The notes beneath the pieces were generated by a model. The model was given only the letters and a program-made list of their open reading frames with translations. It did not search any database and was not told where the DNA came from. Positions 1-8,953 of a stretch of DNA of 64,000 nucleotides are shown here, one piece after another; position 1 is the first letter of the stretch; each line of letters starts with the position of its first letter. The position numbers and the translations under genes are program-made. Origin of the DNA: Paenibacillus aquistagni (GTDB lineage: Bacteria; Bacillota; Bacilli; Paenibacillales; Paenibacillaceae). The stretch is taken from positions 1-64,000 of the forward strand of contig NZ_FXAZ01000005.1 of assembly GCF_900177815.1 (NCBI RefSeq), given 5' to 3'.

Positions 1-1092
1 GCTGTCATAGTGGGTAAGCGGCGCTTCCATTCCTTCATGCTTGATGTATGTTTCAAAATAAGCAAAGGTGGTCTCGTTCCATTTATTGTTCTCATTAATC
101 AGCGTCCCATCAGGCAAATGAGTTGGCGGAAGCTCTCCACTCTTGATCTTCCTTAGCTTCTCCTCCAGCAGTTGATACTGCAAGGCATCCAGAGGATCAA
201 CCTGCCCCTTGGCTATTACTTCGACAATATATGCAAGCAGCTCTGCTTGCTCCGGCATCGGCGAGCCGTCGTCCTTCAGCGGATTGTAGCGGCAGGCTTC
301 CAGCGAATCCAGCAGGTTCGTTCCCGCTAGCTTGGCTTGCTCATTGTAGTAGGTATCATCCACTCCTAGTGCTCGCAGCTTCTCCCTTGCTTCATTCGCT
401 CGCACATGCGCTTCGTCCATATAACCCGAGCGCCCGAAATAGTGGTATACACTGTACTCCTGCTGGGCTTCCTTGATCGCGGTCAAAGACGTCGCAATCG
501 TAGAGAGCTTTAAGCGAGCCGCTTCCTTCTCTTCTGGTGTACCTTCCGATAAGGCACGAAGCCATTCCGCGACCATAGGGTCAGCATGCACAACAGCCAC
601 CTGCTTGGACAGCAGCATATCCATCAGCTTCCTGACAAAGGAGGTCTGATCCATAATGCGATACAATTGCTTCATCGCTGGCAGCATCTGAACGCTCATA
701 GGCGCTAAAGCCCCACTGCCAGCGTGTACCCCTTGAGAAATAAAGCGATTTAACTCTGTGGGCAAGCGAGAAGATTCTGAGGATTGAAGCTTCCGCTCTG
801 CTTCGCGCTCCAGCTGCCTGTACTCGCCAGCCGCCTGATACAGCAGCCGGGATTGCTCTTCTAATCTCCCTACCAGTTCCCTAGCCTCACGCTGAATCTC
901 TTGCGCTAATCGTTCGACTTGATTGGCTGCGATCCGCACCCCGCTATCCTCAGAATATGAGGATCGTGCAGAACCAGCGGTACGATTCGCCACATTGACC
1001 ATCTGTACATAGCTCGATTCCAGCTCTCTTCTCCAGCGCTTGAAATGCTGCGAGAGTTCTTCGATTTTATTTGGATCTGCTTGAACGTTCAC
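1..1092 (-). CDS. WXG-like secreted-effector-type protein, N-terminal part (runs off left edge)
   Basis: The minus frame is open for 364 codons from a GTG at 1092 to the window edge, so the C-terminus is missing. The start is supported by CGGAGG a few bases upstream. Residues 1-105 are rich in Glu, Arg and Gln with heptad-like spacing and contain KRWRRE, resembling the helical hairpin of WXG100/LXG proteins exported by type VII secretion. Residues 150-364 are a mostly helical region that I do not recognise. In Bacillales such proteins are often toxins with a variable C-terminal domain, but that part lies outside the window, so the role is inference. It could equally be a structural or phage-derived protein. 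No signal peptide is visible. Confidence 0.6.
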   Translation of the reverse strand, partial: MNVQADPNKIEELSQHFKRWRRELESSYVQMVNVANRTAGSARSSYSEDSGVRIAANQVERLAQEIQREARELVGRLEEQSRLLYQAAGEYRQLEREAERKLQSSESSRLPTELNRFISQGVHAGSGALAPMSVQMLPAMKQLYRIMDQTSFVRKLMDMLLSKQVAVVHADPMVAEWLRALSEGTPEEKEAARLKLSTIATSLTAIKEAQQEYSVYHYFGRSGYMDEAHVRANEAREKLRALGVDDTYYNEQAKLAGTNLLDSLEACRYNPLKDDGSPMPEQAELLAYIVEVIAKGQVDPLDALQYQLLEEKLRKIKSGELPPTHLPDGTLINENNKWNETTFAYFETYIKHEGMEAPLTHYDS

Positions 1093-1444
1093 GGGACACC
1101 TCCGACTATGATACAACAATCATTTCCATCATCGGAAAAATGACTCAGCTGCCTCACATCGAAGTTATTCTCTCCACTTAATAGAAATGCATAGCTTATG
1201 ATCGTATTTATAACGAACTTCACAGAAAGAACAGATGATATTATTTTCCATAATATCACATATTATTACAATATCCCGCATTAAATATGTCAAATTCCAA
1301 TCCTTATGTATTTCCCCGCAGGAACATATGGAACTTGTAATAAATCCCTATATCCATTCTGTAAATACCATATTAACCCATATCCCCCTATACTTTAAAT
1401 ATACCTGCTGGTCAGGTACAGCCTATATAAAGGGGGCATCAGGA
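1093..1444. other. Intergenic region with divergent promoters
   Basis: About 350 AT-rich bases between the divergent left-edge gene and the small zinc-ribbon gene. An open plus frame runs through it from 1235, but its upstream part has no ribosome-binding site and atypical composition, so I treat it as non-coding. TATACT and TATATAA-like boxes near 1390-1430 could serve the plus-strand gene. I see no RNA structure or repeat. Confidence 0.4.
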
Positions 1445-1699
1445 TTGGCAAAGACGCATAGAGGAAAAGGATTATGGAAGTCGCCTTCCAAGGGACGGGG
1501 AACTTGTCCGCTCTGTCTATCAACACGAATTAAGCTCTTATATACCGTCAGCGATAAAGAGAACCATCAGATCAAGGTATGCAAAAAATGCAAGGATGCG
1601 CCAGCGGAGCGTGTAGAAAAGGCAACAGACACGAAGCAGCTTGCCTTCCGAGGCAAGCATCGCAGGCAGCTCCATGCAAGACATGCGGATTCCATTTAG
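1445..1699 (+). CDS. Small zinc-ribbon protein, 84 aa
   Basis: The likely start is the TTG at 1445, behind AAAGGGGG; the frame is open further upstream but without a ribosome-binding site. The protein is basic (KTHRGKGLW near the N-terminus) and carries two cysteine pairs, CPLC and CKKC, separated by about 22 residues, the pattern of a zinc ribbon or treble clef. The basic N-terminus suggests nucleic-acid binding or ribosome association, but I cannot name a family. It is followed about 45 bp downstream by a strong terminator, so it is probably a single-gene transcript. Confidence 0.7.
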   Translation: MAKTHRGKGLWKSPSKGRGTCPLCLSTRIKLLYTVSDKENHQIKVCKKCKDAPAERVEKATDTKQLAFRGKHRRQLHARHADSI

Positions 1700-1745
1700 A
1701 AGATCTCAGAAGTTATCGATAATTATCTGGTTATGACGAAGCAAC

Positions 1746-1780
1746 AAAAGGGAAGGCACTGCTACAGCGCCTTCCCTTTT
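1746..1780. terminator. Bidirectional Rho-independent terminator
   Basis: Perfect 12-bp inverted repeat AAAAGGGAAGGC / GCCTTCCCTTTT around an 11-nt loop. The stem ends in T on one strand and A on the other, so it can stop both the small zinc-ribbon gene and transcription from the sulfatase operon. Confidence 0.8.
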
Positions 1781-1967
1781 GTATTACTAGTCATTCATCG
1801 CTCGAATTCCTTATCATGCATGACATTAGGATACTTCGTCTCATTCATGATATTGGATTCCTCATCATGCCGTTCATCAACAGAAAGCGTGAAGCAGATA
1901 ACAAACGAATCATTCCACAAATTTACCGCCTTCCGCTCAACCTTCCTGTTCACCTGCCCTGCATCAG

Positions 1968-3446
1968 CTACTTCACAAGCCACTCCAAGCTGTGAACCCA
2001 TTCCATGCCGCCAGCATTAGGCTGAGGGGCGCCTGGAGTGCTTCTTCCGTTCTTGACATAGCTTGACAACAGCTTGGTCAGCTCTTGTACAATCTCAGGA
2101 TACACTTCGCATACATTATGCTGCTCGCCAATATCATGGCTCAGGTCATACAGTTGAACAGCTGGCAAGCCTTCGGGTGCCTCTCCCGGCATCGGATAGC
2201 TCCAGCCGCCAGAGTCTGGGCACAGCTCAAGCTTCCACTTGCCCTTGCGTATCGAGAATGAACCATTGATCGAGTGATGAACGATCGCCTCACGCAAAGG
2301 CTGTTTGAGCTCTTGATCAAGCCATACCGGCAGGTTGCTTACGCTGTCCTCTCCCGCATCATCCGGGAGCGAGAGCTTGAGCACATCGGCTGTGGTGGAC
2401 ATTAGATCCACTAAGCAGACAGGCTCGTCACATACTTGGCCCCCTCGTATCTGCTCTGGCCACTGCATAATAAGCGGAATCCGATGTCCGCCTTCAAATA
2501 TGTCGGCCTTATAGCCGCGGAAGACATAGCTAGGATGATGGCCAAGCTCAGCGAGCCCTTTTATACCAACTCCCGGTGAGCAGCCATTGTCACTTGTAAA
2601 GACCACGATCGTATTGTCCGCAAGTCCACATTCCTCAAGCTTGTGAACCACTTGCCCCACTACATCATCCACCATTAGTACGAAGTCGCCATAGGCATTG
2701 GTCTGAGACTTCCCTTGGAAGGCTTCTGTAGGAAGCACCGGAGTATGCGGTGCTGGCAGCGGGAAGTAGATAAAGAACGGATCATCCTTTGCTTGGTCGA
2801 TCCAATCCAATACCTTCTCCGTGCAGCGAGGCAGGACCTCCTCATGAATGAAGTCCTCTCCCGTTGGTCCCTCTCTCCACCATCCAAGCTCCGTTTCGCT
2901 CTTGGTGATGCGATTTGGCATTGCCGTTACCCGGTCATTTTCAATATAAACGTACGGCGGCATGTCTAATGAAGCACTAATGCCGTAATAGTAATCAAAG
3001 CCATAAGCTGTCGGGCCATTCGTAATCGGTTTCGTGTAGTCCACATCCGTAATATCGTCACTGTTCAGGCTCCACTCCATGCCGAGATGCCATTTTCCAA
3101 TGCAAGCTGTTCGGTATCCCGCTTCCTGAAGCATCGATGCGACGGTCATGCGTCCCTGTTCAATAAGGGGACGGCTGTAGCCGCCAAGCACCCCATCCTT
3201 CAATTCCGAGCGCCAATTATATCTTCCCGTCAGGATGCTATAGCGAGATGGCGTACAGACGGCAGAGCTGGAGTGCGCATCTGTAAACGCGATGCCGCGC
3301 GATGCGAGCCGATCCAGATGAACGGTGTTCAGCTTGGAGTTCTCATTCAGGCAGGACACGTCTCCATATCCCATGTCGTCTGCTAAGATGTAAATGATAT
3401 TAGGCTTTCTTTTGCTGCTGGAATGCTGTGTATGCTGTGTATGCAT
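1968..3446 (-). CDS. Arylsulfatase-type sulfatase (first of a pair)
   Basis: Alkaline-phosphatase-fold sulfatase of about 492 aa. The N-terminus has the metal-binding ADDMGYGD block. VCTPSR carries the cysteine (about residue 64) that in this family is oxidised to formylglycine, followed by TGR; GKWHLG and TSDNG are the other sulfatase signatures. I chose the ATG at 3446, behind GGAGAGGGG, rather than the in-frame ATG at 3473, which has no ribosome-binding site. There is no signal peptide, so it probably acts in the cytoplasm on imported sulfated sugars. It lies 76 bp behind the second sulfatase and is probably co-transcribed with it. The substrate cannot be told. No maturase gene (FGE or anSME) lies in the window. 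Confidence 0.9.
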   Translation of the reverse strand: MHTQHTQHSSSKRKPNIIYILADDMGYGDVSCLNENSKLNTVHLDRLASRGIAFTDAHSSSAVCTPSRYSILTGRYNWRSELKDGVLGGYSRPLIEQGRMTVASMLQEAGYRTACIGKWHLGMEWSLNSDDITDVDYTKPITNGPTAYGFDYYYGISASLDMPPYVYIENDRVTAMPNRITKSETELGWWREGPTGEDFIHEEVLPRCTEKVLDWIDQAKDDPFFIYFPLPAPHTPVLPTEAFQGKSQTNAYGDFVLMVDDVVGQVVHKLEECGLADNTIVVFTSDNGCSPGVGIKGLAELGHHPSYVFRGYKADIFEGGHRIPLIMQWPEQIRGGQVCDEPVCLVDLMSTTADVLKLSLPDDAGEDSVSNLPVWLDQELKQPLREAIVHHSINGSFSIRKGKWKLELCPDSGGWSYPMPGEAPEGLPAVQLYDLSHDIGEQHNVCEVYPEIVQELTKLLSSYVKNGRSTPGAPQPNAGGMEWVHSLEWLVK

Positions 3447-3522
3447 TGCTGTCTTATCCCCTCTCCACTGCATAAGTTTTCTTGCGCTTCGTTTTTTGAA
3501 TCTATTCCCCTACGTATAGCAT

Positions 3523-4935
3523 CTATTGCCCATCATAAGGCGTATCCTGCACCTCAGTCTGCAGTTCCTGCAATTGCTTCGTCAGGAGCGCTGCCACCTG
3601 CTCATAATCCGGATCATGATACACATTAAGAAGCTCATGCGGGTCCTTCTTCAGATCGAACAGCTCCCATTCAGGCGGAATCGGCTCGTAGCTCTGCGAA
3701 GAGGTATCCAACGGATCAGCATAATAATAAATGAGCTTGAACTGCTTCGTTCGTATTCCGTAGTGAGCATGCACCCGATGCTCATCGATATGCATCCAAT
3801 AGCGATAGTACATGGCTTGCCGCCAATCCGGAAGCTGCTCACCTCTTGCCAGACAGCGCATGCTTCTTCCCTGCATCTCCTGGGGCACTTCGATCCCGGC
3901 ATAATCAAGGAATGTAGGCCCAAAGTCAATATTCAAGATCATCTCTTTATTGATGCTGCCAGGGGAAATCTCCCGCGGATAACGCATGACAAATGGCATC
4001 TTAAGCGACTCCTCATACATGAATCGCTTATCGTACCATCCATGATCGCCTAAGAAGAAGCCTTGATCTGAGGTATAGATCACAATCGTATCTTCTGTCA
4101 GCTGCTGTTCATCAAGATAATCCAGCAATCGGCCGACATTGTCATCAATCGAGGCTACACAGCGCAAGTAATCCTTGATATAGCGCTGATAGTTCCAGCT
4201 CTTGCGCTCTTTGTCCGTTAATCCCTCCGGCGGGTCCATCTTCAGGTCCGTCCTCGTCAGATCCCGATCCACTCGCATCAGCGCATCCGAAGCTGCCCGG
4301 GCCCGATTTGAATAATCGTCATGGAAGGTCGCTGGCTCAGGGATATCCATATCTTCATATAAATGCATATGCTTTTCATCAGGAATCCATGGACGATGAG
4401 GCGCTTTATGATGGCACATCAGAAGGAACGGCTTGTCCTTATCGCGTGCTCCCAGCCAATCGATGGTCAGGTCCGTAATAACATCCGTAACATAACCCGC
4501 ATGGCGTTTATTCTCCCCCATTTCGATGAGGATCGGATCATGGTAGTCACCTTGTCCGGGCAGAATGTTCCAATAATCAAATCCAGTCGGATCACTTTCA
4601 CCGCCATGTCCGAGATGCCATTTGCCAACGATAGCGGTCTGATAGCCAGCCTGCTGCAGCAGCTTCGGAAAAGTTGTCTGACGTCCATCAAAGCGGTCAG
4701 ACAAGGTTCGCACACCGTTCAGGTGATTGTATGTACCTGTCAAGATAGAGGCTCGGCTGGGCGCACAGATTGAATTCGTGCAATAGCAGTGATCGAATCG
4801 CGTCCCTTCCTTCGCTATTCGATCAATATTAGGCGTTTCATTGATGACGCTTTCATAACAGCTCATCGCATGAGCCGCATGGTCATCACTCATAATAAAT
4901 ACAATGTTAGGCGCTTTGCGCTTCGATTGATCCAT
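3523..4935 (-). CDS. Sulfatase (second of the pair)
   Basis: 470-aa sulfatase. It has MSDDHA (metal ligands), ICAPSR with the formylglycine cysteine at residue 57, GKWHLGHGG, and YTSDQGFFLGDHGW near residues 290-305. Length and motifs fit the iduronate-2-sulfatase/choline-sulfatase branch, different from its neighbour. The ATG follows GGGAGG at good spacing. No signal peptide. It is the first gene of the pair; a promoter (TATAAT at 5094-5099 on the minus strand) and an operator-like motif lie upstream. Two dissimilar sulfatases suggest stepwise desulfation of one glycan. That is inference. Confidence 0.9.
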   Translation of the reverse strand: MDQSKRKAPNIVFIMSDDHAAHAMSCYESVINETPNIDRIAKEGTRFDHCYCTNSICAPSRASILTGTYNHLNGVRTLSDRFDGRQTTFPKLLQQAGYQTAIVGKWHLGHGGESDPTGFDYWNILPGQGDYHDPILIEMGENKRHAGYVTDVITDLTIDWLGARDKDKPFLLMCHHKAPHRPWIPDEKHMHLYEDMDIPEPATFHDDYSNRARAASDALMRVDRDLTRTDLKMDPPEGLTDKERKSWNYQRYIKDYLRCVASIDDNVGRLLDYLDEQQLTEDTIVIYTSDQGFFLGDHGWYDKRFMYEESLKMPFVMRYPREISPGSINKEMILNIDFGPTFLDYAGIEVPQEMQGRSMRCLARGEQLPDWRQAMYYRYWMHIDEHRVHAHYGIRTKQFKLIYYYADPLDTSSQSYEPIPPEWELFDLKKDPHELLNVYHDPDYEQVAALLTKQLQELQTEVQDTPYDGQ

Positions 4936-5093
4936 GTGATGGGACCTCCCATGAGGTATTTTCTTATGATTTCAATGCAACTAGCGATTAGTAATTAATA
5001 GATTAACAAGACACAATCATGACCTGAAGCTGCTCACCACGTTCCACGAACATTATTCACCCCCATCCTGTTCTCTACCTTATGATTACTTTT

Positions 5094-5123
5094 ATTATAT
5101 CAGCAGACCTCTGCACTGTGTCG
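5094..5123 (-). promoter_or_regulatory. Sigma-A-like promoter of the sulfatase operon
   Basis: Read on the minus strand: CCGACA at 5123-5118, an 18-bp spacer and TATAAT at 5099-5094. The start codon of the first sulfatase is about 160 bp downstream, leaving a long leader in which I found no recognisable riboswitch. Confidence 0.45.
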
Positions 5124-5132
5124 GTATATTAG

Positions 5133-5147
5133 ATATCGATAACATTT
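5133..5147. promoter_or_regulatory. Operator-like motif shared with the thuA operon
   Basis: ATATCGATAACATTT, identical to 51839-51853. The core ATCGAT has the central CG typical of LacI/GalR-family operators, and the two half-sites are imperfectly symmetric. It lies just upstream of the -35 box of the sulfatase promoter. The regulator itself is not obvious in the window. Confidence 0.4.
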
Positions 5148-5259
5148 TTTTGATTCGAGATTGTCTTTGCTGTCTTACAGCATTTTCGTGCAGCATGTCG
5201 AACCACTGCGTCATTTCTTTAGCGGCTAAAAATCAAGCCAATCTCGCACTTAGCACGGA

Positions 5260-5814
5260 TTATTCAGCATTGCGGTAATAGATAAGATTGTCGGTCCACT
5301 CGCCAAATTCATAGATAAATCCCTTTCGTATGCATTCAAACGTCATGCCTACTCGTTCAGCCAAATGAATCGAAGCCATGTTATCAACATTGATATGCGC
5401 TTCAATTCGGTGATAGTTCAGATCACGAAAGGCAATCGTCAGCGCGCTTTGCACCGCCTCTCTGCCATATCCTGCTCCCCAATGCTGATTATGAATCGTG
5501 TATCCGATTCTTCCCCATGCAAAATCATCTCTAGCAAGGGTCGAGAAGTCCACCATGCCTAGATGCGCGCCATCCTCATGTCGAAAAATATCAAACACAT
5601 AGGCCTTGTCTTCGGCTGCCAATTCCTGATGCTTATGAACCACTTGCACAAACCATGCTTCATGGCAGTCGCTTAGATCAATAGGGCCTTCATCATGCCG
5701 ATGCCGGGAAGGAAGCCGTTGGCTATAGGCACGAAGCCATTGAGCATAGTCATCCTCTCTTAATGGTCTAACTTCTAATCTCTTAGTTGTCTCTATATAC
5801 TTAAATACGCTCAA
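5260..5814 (-). CDS. GNAT acetyltransferase, RimJ/RimL type
   Basis: 184-aa GNAT protein. It opens with TKRLEVRPLREDDY, typical of RimJ/RimL acetyltransferases, and carries the acetyl-CoA loop GAGYGREAV near residues 113-121 and the downstream NVDNMASIHLAERVG block. The start is a TTG at 5814 with GAGGTG five bases upstream. It probably acetylates the N-terminus of a protein or a small amine; the substrate cannot be read. It lies 29 bp behind the histidine kinase gene on the same strand and may be the tail of that operon. Confidence 0.85.
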   Translation of the reverse strand: MSVFKYIETTKRLEVRPLREDDYAQWLRAYSQRLPSRHRHDEGPIDLSDCHEAWFVQVVHKHQELAAEDKAYVFDIFRHEDGAHLGMVDFSTLARDDFAWGRIGYTIHNQHWGAGYGREAVQSALTIAFRDLNYHRIEAHINVDNMASIHLAERVGMTFECIRKGFIYEFGEWTDNLIYYRNAE

Positions 5815-5843
5815 GCTTACACCTCGCTTTTCAGGTTATGTGG

Positions 5844-6932
5844 TTATTCCTGATTATGCTTCATTGGAATCGTAAACCAGAAGGAATGCACGCCAGCCTC
5901 AGATGCTACTCCTACTTTACCATGATGCTGCTCAATAATCTCCTTGACCAAGGATAAACCAAGACCAGAACCCCCGGTATCTCTGCTTCGTGATGAATCC
6001 AAGCGGTAGAATCGTTCAAACAGCCTTGCTCTTTCCTTCTCCGGGATGGGATTTCCTTCGTTCGTCACCGTAACCTTATAACCATTCTCCATGATTTGGC
6101 CTTCTACCTTTGTCCATCCCCCTCGATCATATTGGAGCGCATTCGAGAGCAGATTATGAATGACCTGCTTAAGACCATCCTCGTTGCCCTCAACTTCTGC
6201 CGCCTCGACGCTTCGATCCAGTACCATGCTCTGGCGTTTGAGTTCCAAAGAGAAGTGATCGATGCAATCGTCGATCAGCTTATTCATGTTTATCGTTTGC
6301 GAGCTTATATCCTTCGGTCCCTTCTTTGCCTGCCATACATTCAATTGATGCAGCTGCTCTACAAGCCGGGTTATTCGAAGAGACTCCTCGTGAAGCGATT
6401 GGAAGAGCTCCGTGCTGCCCTCGATCATATTTGTGCTCAGCGCCTCTAGATAGCCATTAATATTCGTTAGCGGTGTCCTTAGCTCATGCGAGATGTCAGA
6501 CACCATTTTTTCTCTCAAGGCTTCAACCTCTTTAAGCTTCTGACTAAGTTGATTGAAGTCTGCGGTCAGCTGGCCAATCTCATCCTGATATTGAATCGGC
6601 AGCGGTTCAGGCGATTGCCCTTTTGCCATTTGCCGTGTGCACTCTCCGAGCTTATTCAATGGACGAAGCAGACGCCGTACAAAAAAGTAATGAACAATCC
6701 CCGCCAGCAGCACGGCCCATATGCTTGCTTTTACCAGAAATCCCTGCATCGTCTGGGCAAACAGCGCGCTTTCCTCCTGACTGACTGCAGGATAATGAGC
6801 AAAGAGCAAACAGGCGTAATCCTTTACCGATACACCTGCTAAGCTGATCGCGATCGCAATCACGATGCCATTTATAATAATAAGCTTCCATAGGATGCTG
6901 ATCTTTACAGAGTCCCTATTAAAACGCCACAA
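5844..6932 (-). CDS. Sensor histidine kinase
   Basis: 362 aa. Two membrane segments (about residues 14-34 and 68-85) flank a short extracytoplasmic loop, followed by a HAMP linker (86-138). The dimerisation domain has SHELRTPLTN with phospho-acceptor His149, and the ATPase domain has the N box (HNLLSNALQY) and G box (GGSGLGLSLV). Its start overlaps the response-regulator gene by 14 bp, indicating coupled translation. The pair sits directly behind thiol-redox genes, so the signal may be redox or envelope stress. That is inference. Confidence 0.93.
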   Translation of the reverse strand: MWRFNRDSVKISILWKLIIINGIVIAIAISLAGVSVKDYACLLFAHYPAVSQEESALFAQTMQGFLVKASIWAVLLAGIVHYFFVRRLLRPLNKLGECTRQMAKGQSPEPLPIQYQDEIGQLTADFNQLSQKLKEVEALREKMVSDISHELRTPLTNINGYLEALSTNMIEGSTELFQSLHEESLRITRLVEQLHQLNVWQAKKGPKDISSQTINMNKLIDDCIDHFSLELKRQSMVLDRSVEAAEVEGNEDGLKQVIHNLLSNALQYDRGGWTKVEGQIMENGYKVTVTNEGNPIPEKERARLFERFYRLDSSRSRDTGGSGLGLSLVKEIIEQHHGKVGVASEAGVHSFWFTIPMKHNQE

Positions 6933-7608
6933 ATCGATACCCCATTCCTCTTATCGTCTCGATAAGCTCACGATCTCCATCATAACTTAGCTTCTCCCGC
7001 AGCTTTCCGATATGAACATCGATGGTTCGGTCAATAACAACCTTTTCCTGATGCGGATAAAGTTCAGCGATCATTTGCTCCCGAGTAAGGATTTGGTTTG
7101 GATGCCGCATTAAAAAATGAAGCAGCCGAAATTCATGCTGCGTAAGCGGAATGATCTCGCCGTTATAGTGCACCTCACCTCGCTGCGTCTTCAAAGTAAG
7201 CCCGCGATAAGTGATTTTGCTGCACCGCTGCCCTGTTCTTCGCAGAATGGTCTCTACTCTGGCAACAAGCTCAGCAGGACTGAACGGCTTCGTCACATAA
7301 TCATCCGCTCCTAACCTCAGGCCCCCAACTCTGTGCTGCTCCTCCACCTTCGCCGTCAGCATCATGATAGGCACATCTTCTTTCAAGTCTGTCCGGATGC
7401 GTGTGCATACCTCTTCACCGCTCAGCTTAGGCAGCATCAAATCCAAAATGACCAGACAAGGATGATGAAGCTTGAATGCTTCCAGCGCTTCCTCCCCATC
7501 ACTGGCTTGAAACACCGCATATCCTTCCTTCTCCAAGTACAAGCTGATCAGATTCCGTATCTTAGCATCGTCCTCGACAACCAAGATCGCCGATTCCTTT
7601 GTCGACAT
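6919..7608 (-). CDS. OmpR-family response regulator
   Basis: 229 aa. The receiver domain has the acidic pair EDD, phospho-acceptor Asp56 in ILDLMLPK and the conserved Lys in VTKPF. The C-terminal winged helix (about 130-229) ends in TIRGMGYRF, the usual OmpR/PhoB signature. It overlaps the kinase gene and lies 15 bp behind the thioredoxin gene, so all appear to be one operon. Confidence 0.94.
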   Translation of the reverse strand: MSTKESAILVVEDDAKIRNLISLYLEKEGYAVFQASDGEEALEAFKLHHPCLVILDLMLPKLSGEEVCTRIRTDLKEDVPIMMLTAKVEEQHRVGGLRLGADDYVTKPFSPAELVARVETILRRTGQRCSKITYRGLTLKTQRGEVHYNGEIIPLTQHEFRLLHFLMRHPNQILTREQMIAELYPHQEKVVIDRTIDVHIGKLREKLSYDGDRELIETIRGMGYRFVAF

Positions 7609-7623
7609 AAGCTCACCTCACAT

Positions 7624-8172
7624 TTATTGCAGCTGCAAAACTTCCTTCTTCATCATCTCTTTATTCATCGGTCCAATAATTTTCTGCTCGATGATCCCTT
7701 CAGAATTGATCAGATAGGTCGTTGGCAAAGACCTTACCTGATACCTATTTGCCACTTCATTATGCTCGTCCAGCAGTACGGGGAAGCTGATTCCGTATTG
7801 TTCCAAAAACATCGGGACTTGCTCCACACTTTTCTCGGACTGCGTCATATTTACAGCGAGCACCGCAACACCTTTATCCTTATAATCGTCATAGAAGGTT
7901 TGCATATCCGGCATTTCCGCTCGACATGGCGGGCACCAGGTAGCCCACATATTCAATAATACCTTTTGCCCCTTATAATCTGAAAGCTTCACAGTCGTTC
8001 CATCCAGCATGTCTAATTCAAAGTCAGGTGCGAGATTGCCTTGCTGAATGCCAATGGTCATTCCATTATCGCCGCTATTCGTCACTGCAGCTTGCTTATC
8101 CTTAATGGAATCATACCATCCATAGCCTACAAGGCCCAACAGCACCACAATAACAATAAGGTTTCTTTTCAT
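7624..8172 (-). CDS. Thiol-disulfide oxidoreductase, ResA/TlpA type
   Basis: 182 aa. An N-terminal membrane anchor (residues 4-20) is followed by a thioredoxin-fold domain. The active site is WATWCPPCRAEMP with Cys80 and Cys83, and the cis-Pro region is SLPTTYLI. Such anchored proteins keep extracytoplasmic thiols reduced, for example in cytochrome c maturation or endospore biogenesis, using electrons passed by CcdA. The ccdA gene lies 18 bp upstream in the same operon. Confidence 0.92.
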   Translation of the reverse strand: MKRNLIVIVVLLGLVGYGWYDSIKDKQAAVTNSGDNGMTIGIQQGNLAPDFELDMLDGTTVKLSDYKGQKVLLNMWATWCPPCRAEMPDMQTFYDDYKDKGVAVLAVNMTQSEKSVEQVPMFLEQYGISFPVLLDEHNEVANRYQVRSLPTTYLINSEGIIEQKIIGPMNKEMMKKEVLQLQ

Positions 8173-8190
8173 CCTTTAGTTCATCCTCTC

Positions 8191-8907
8191 TCAGTATAAA
8201 AATGGCGTAAACGAAGCGAGCCAAGCGCTGATCTTGGTCATTTGTCCCGTAAACAGCAGGACGCCCATCACAATCATGATCCACCCGTTCACTAATGATA
8301 GGGCAGGCAGTATCTTATTGATCTTTTTGACCACCCCCAAGGAATAAGTAATGAGCAGGGATAGCAGCAAAAAAGGAATGCCTAAGCCTAACGAGTAAAA
8401 GGACAACAGCAGCAAGCCGCTGTACATCGTGTCTGATGATCCTGCCAAGAGTAAAATAGAAGACAACGCAAGACCCACACATGGCGTCCAGCCTGTACCG
8501 AAAGCCATGCCCAGCACGAAGGAATTCCAGCTCCTGCTGCGCTCATTTGACTTCACTTCCCAATGCTTCTCACGCATAAATATATTCAGATTGAGTATCC
8601 TGGCCATCTGAAGCCCAAAGATGATGATAAGAATGCCGCTAATCTTCTCCAGCACACCGCGGTACTCCGAAAACAACTGACCTATAAAGCTGGCAGAGGC
8701 CCCCAGCGCAATAAAAATAACACTAAAGCCAAGCACAAAGCTGATCGATCGAGACATGAGCATGCTCTTCGATACTTGAATCTTGTTGTTCTGGGCATAA
8801 GAACCCGTTAGATTGGCCACATAAGCGGGCAGCAGCGGAAAGATGCAAGGGGAGAAAAAGGAGAGCAGCCCCGCCATCAACGCAAATAAGATCGTAATAT
8901 CGTTCAT
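8191..8907 (-). CDS. ccdA: Cytochrome c biogenesis protein CcdA
   Basis: 238-aa membrane protein with six predicted hydrophobic segments and the two family motifs: SPCIFPLLPAY near residue 21 and GWTPCVG near residue 141. The two cysteines shuttle electrons from cytoplasmic thioredoxin to outside acceptors. The immediate neighbour is the TlpA/ResA-like protein, its expected partner. The two-component system in the same operon is a common but functionally unresolved arrangement. Confidence 0.93.
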   Translation of the reverse strand: MNDITILFALMAGLLSFFSPCIFPLLPAYVANLTGSYAQNNKIQVSKSMLMSRSISFVLGFSVIFIALGASASFIGQLFSEYRGVLEKISGILIIIFGLQMARILNLNIFMREKHWEVKSNERSRSWNSFVLGMAFGTGWTPCVGLALSSILLLAGSSDTMYSGLLLLSFYSLGLGIPFLLLSLLITYSLGVVKKINKILPALSLVNGWIMIVMGVLLFTGQMTKISAWLASFTPFLY

Positions 8908-8953
8908 TTTTTATCCTCCATCTGTCATCTGCTTCGAGTCTATATTCGAATTG

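Larger units (their letters stand above)
4936..5259. other. Promoter region of the sulfatase pair, no gene seen
   Basis: About 320 bases without a coding frame of note. It holds a minus-strand sigma-A-like promoter (CCGACA, 18-bp spacer, TATAAT) and the ATATCGATAACATTT motif, described separately. Confidence 0.5.

Noticed and set aside
1795-2001. 68-codon minus frame overlapping the 3' end of the first sulfatase
   Set aside because: Start lies inside the sulfatase gene without ribosome-binding site; composition is not gene-like and the terminator at 1746-1780 follows the sulfatase.
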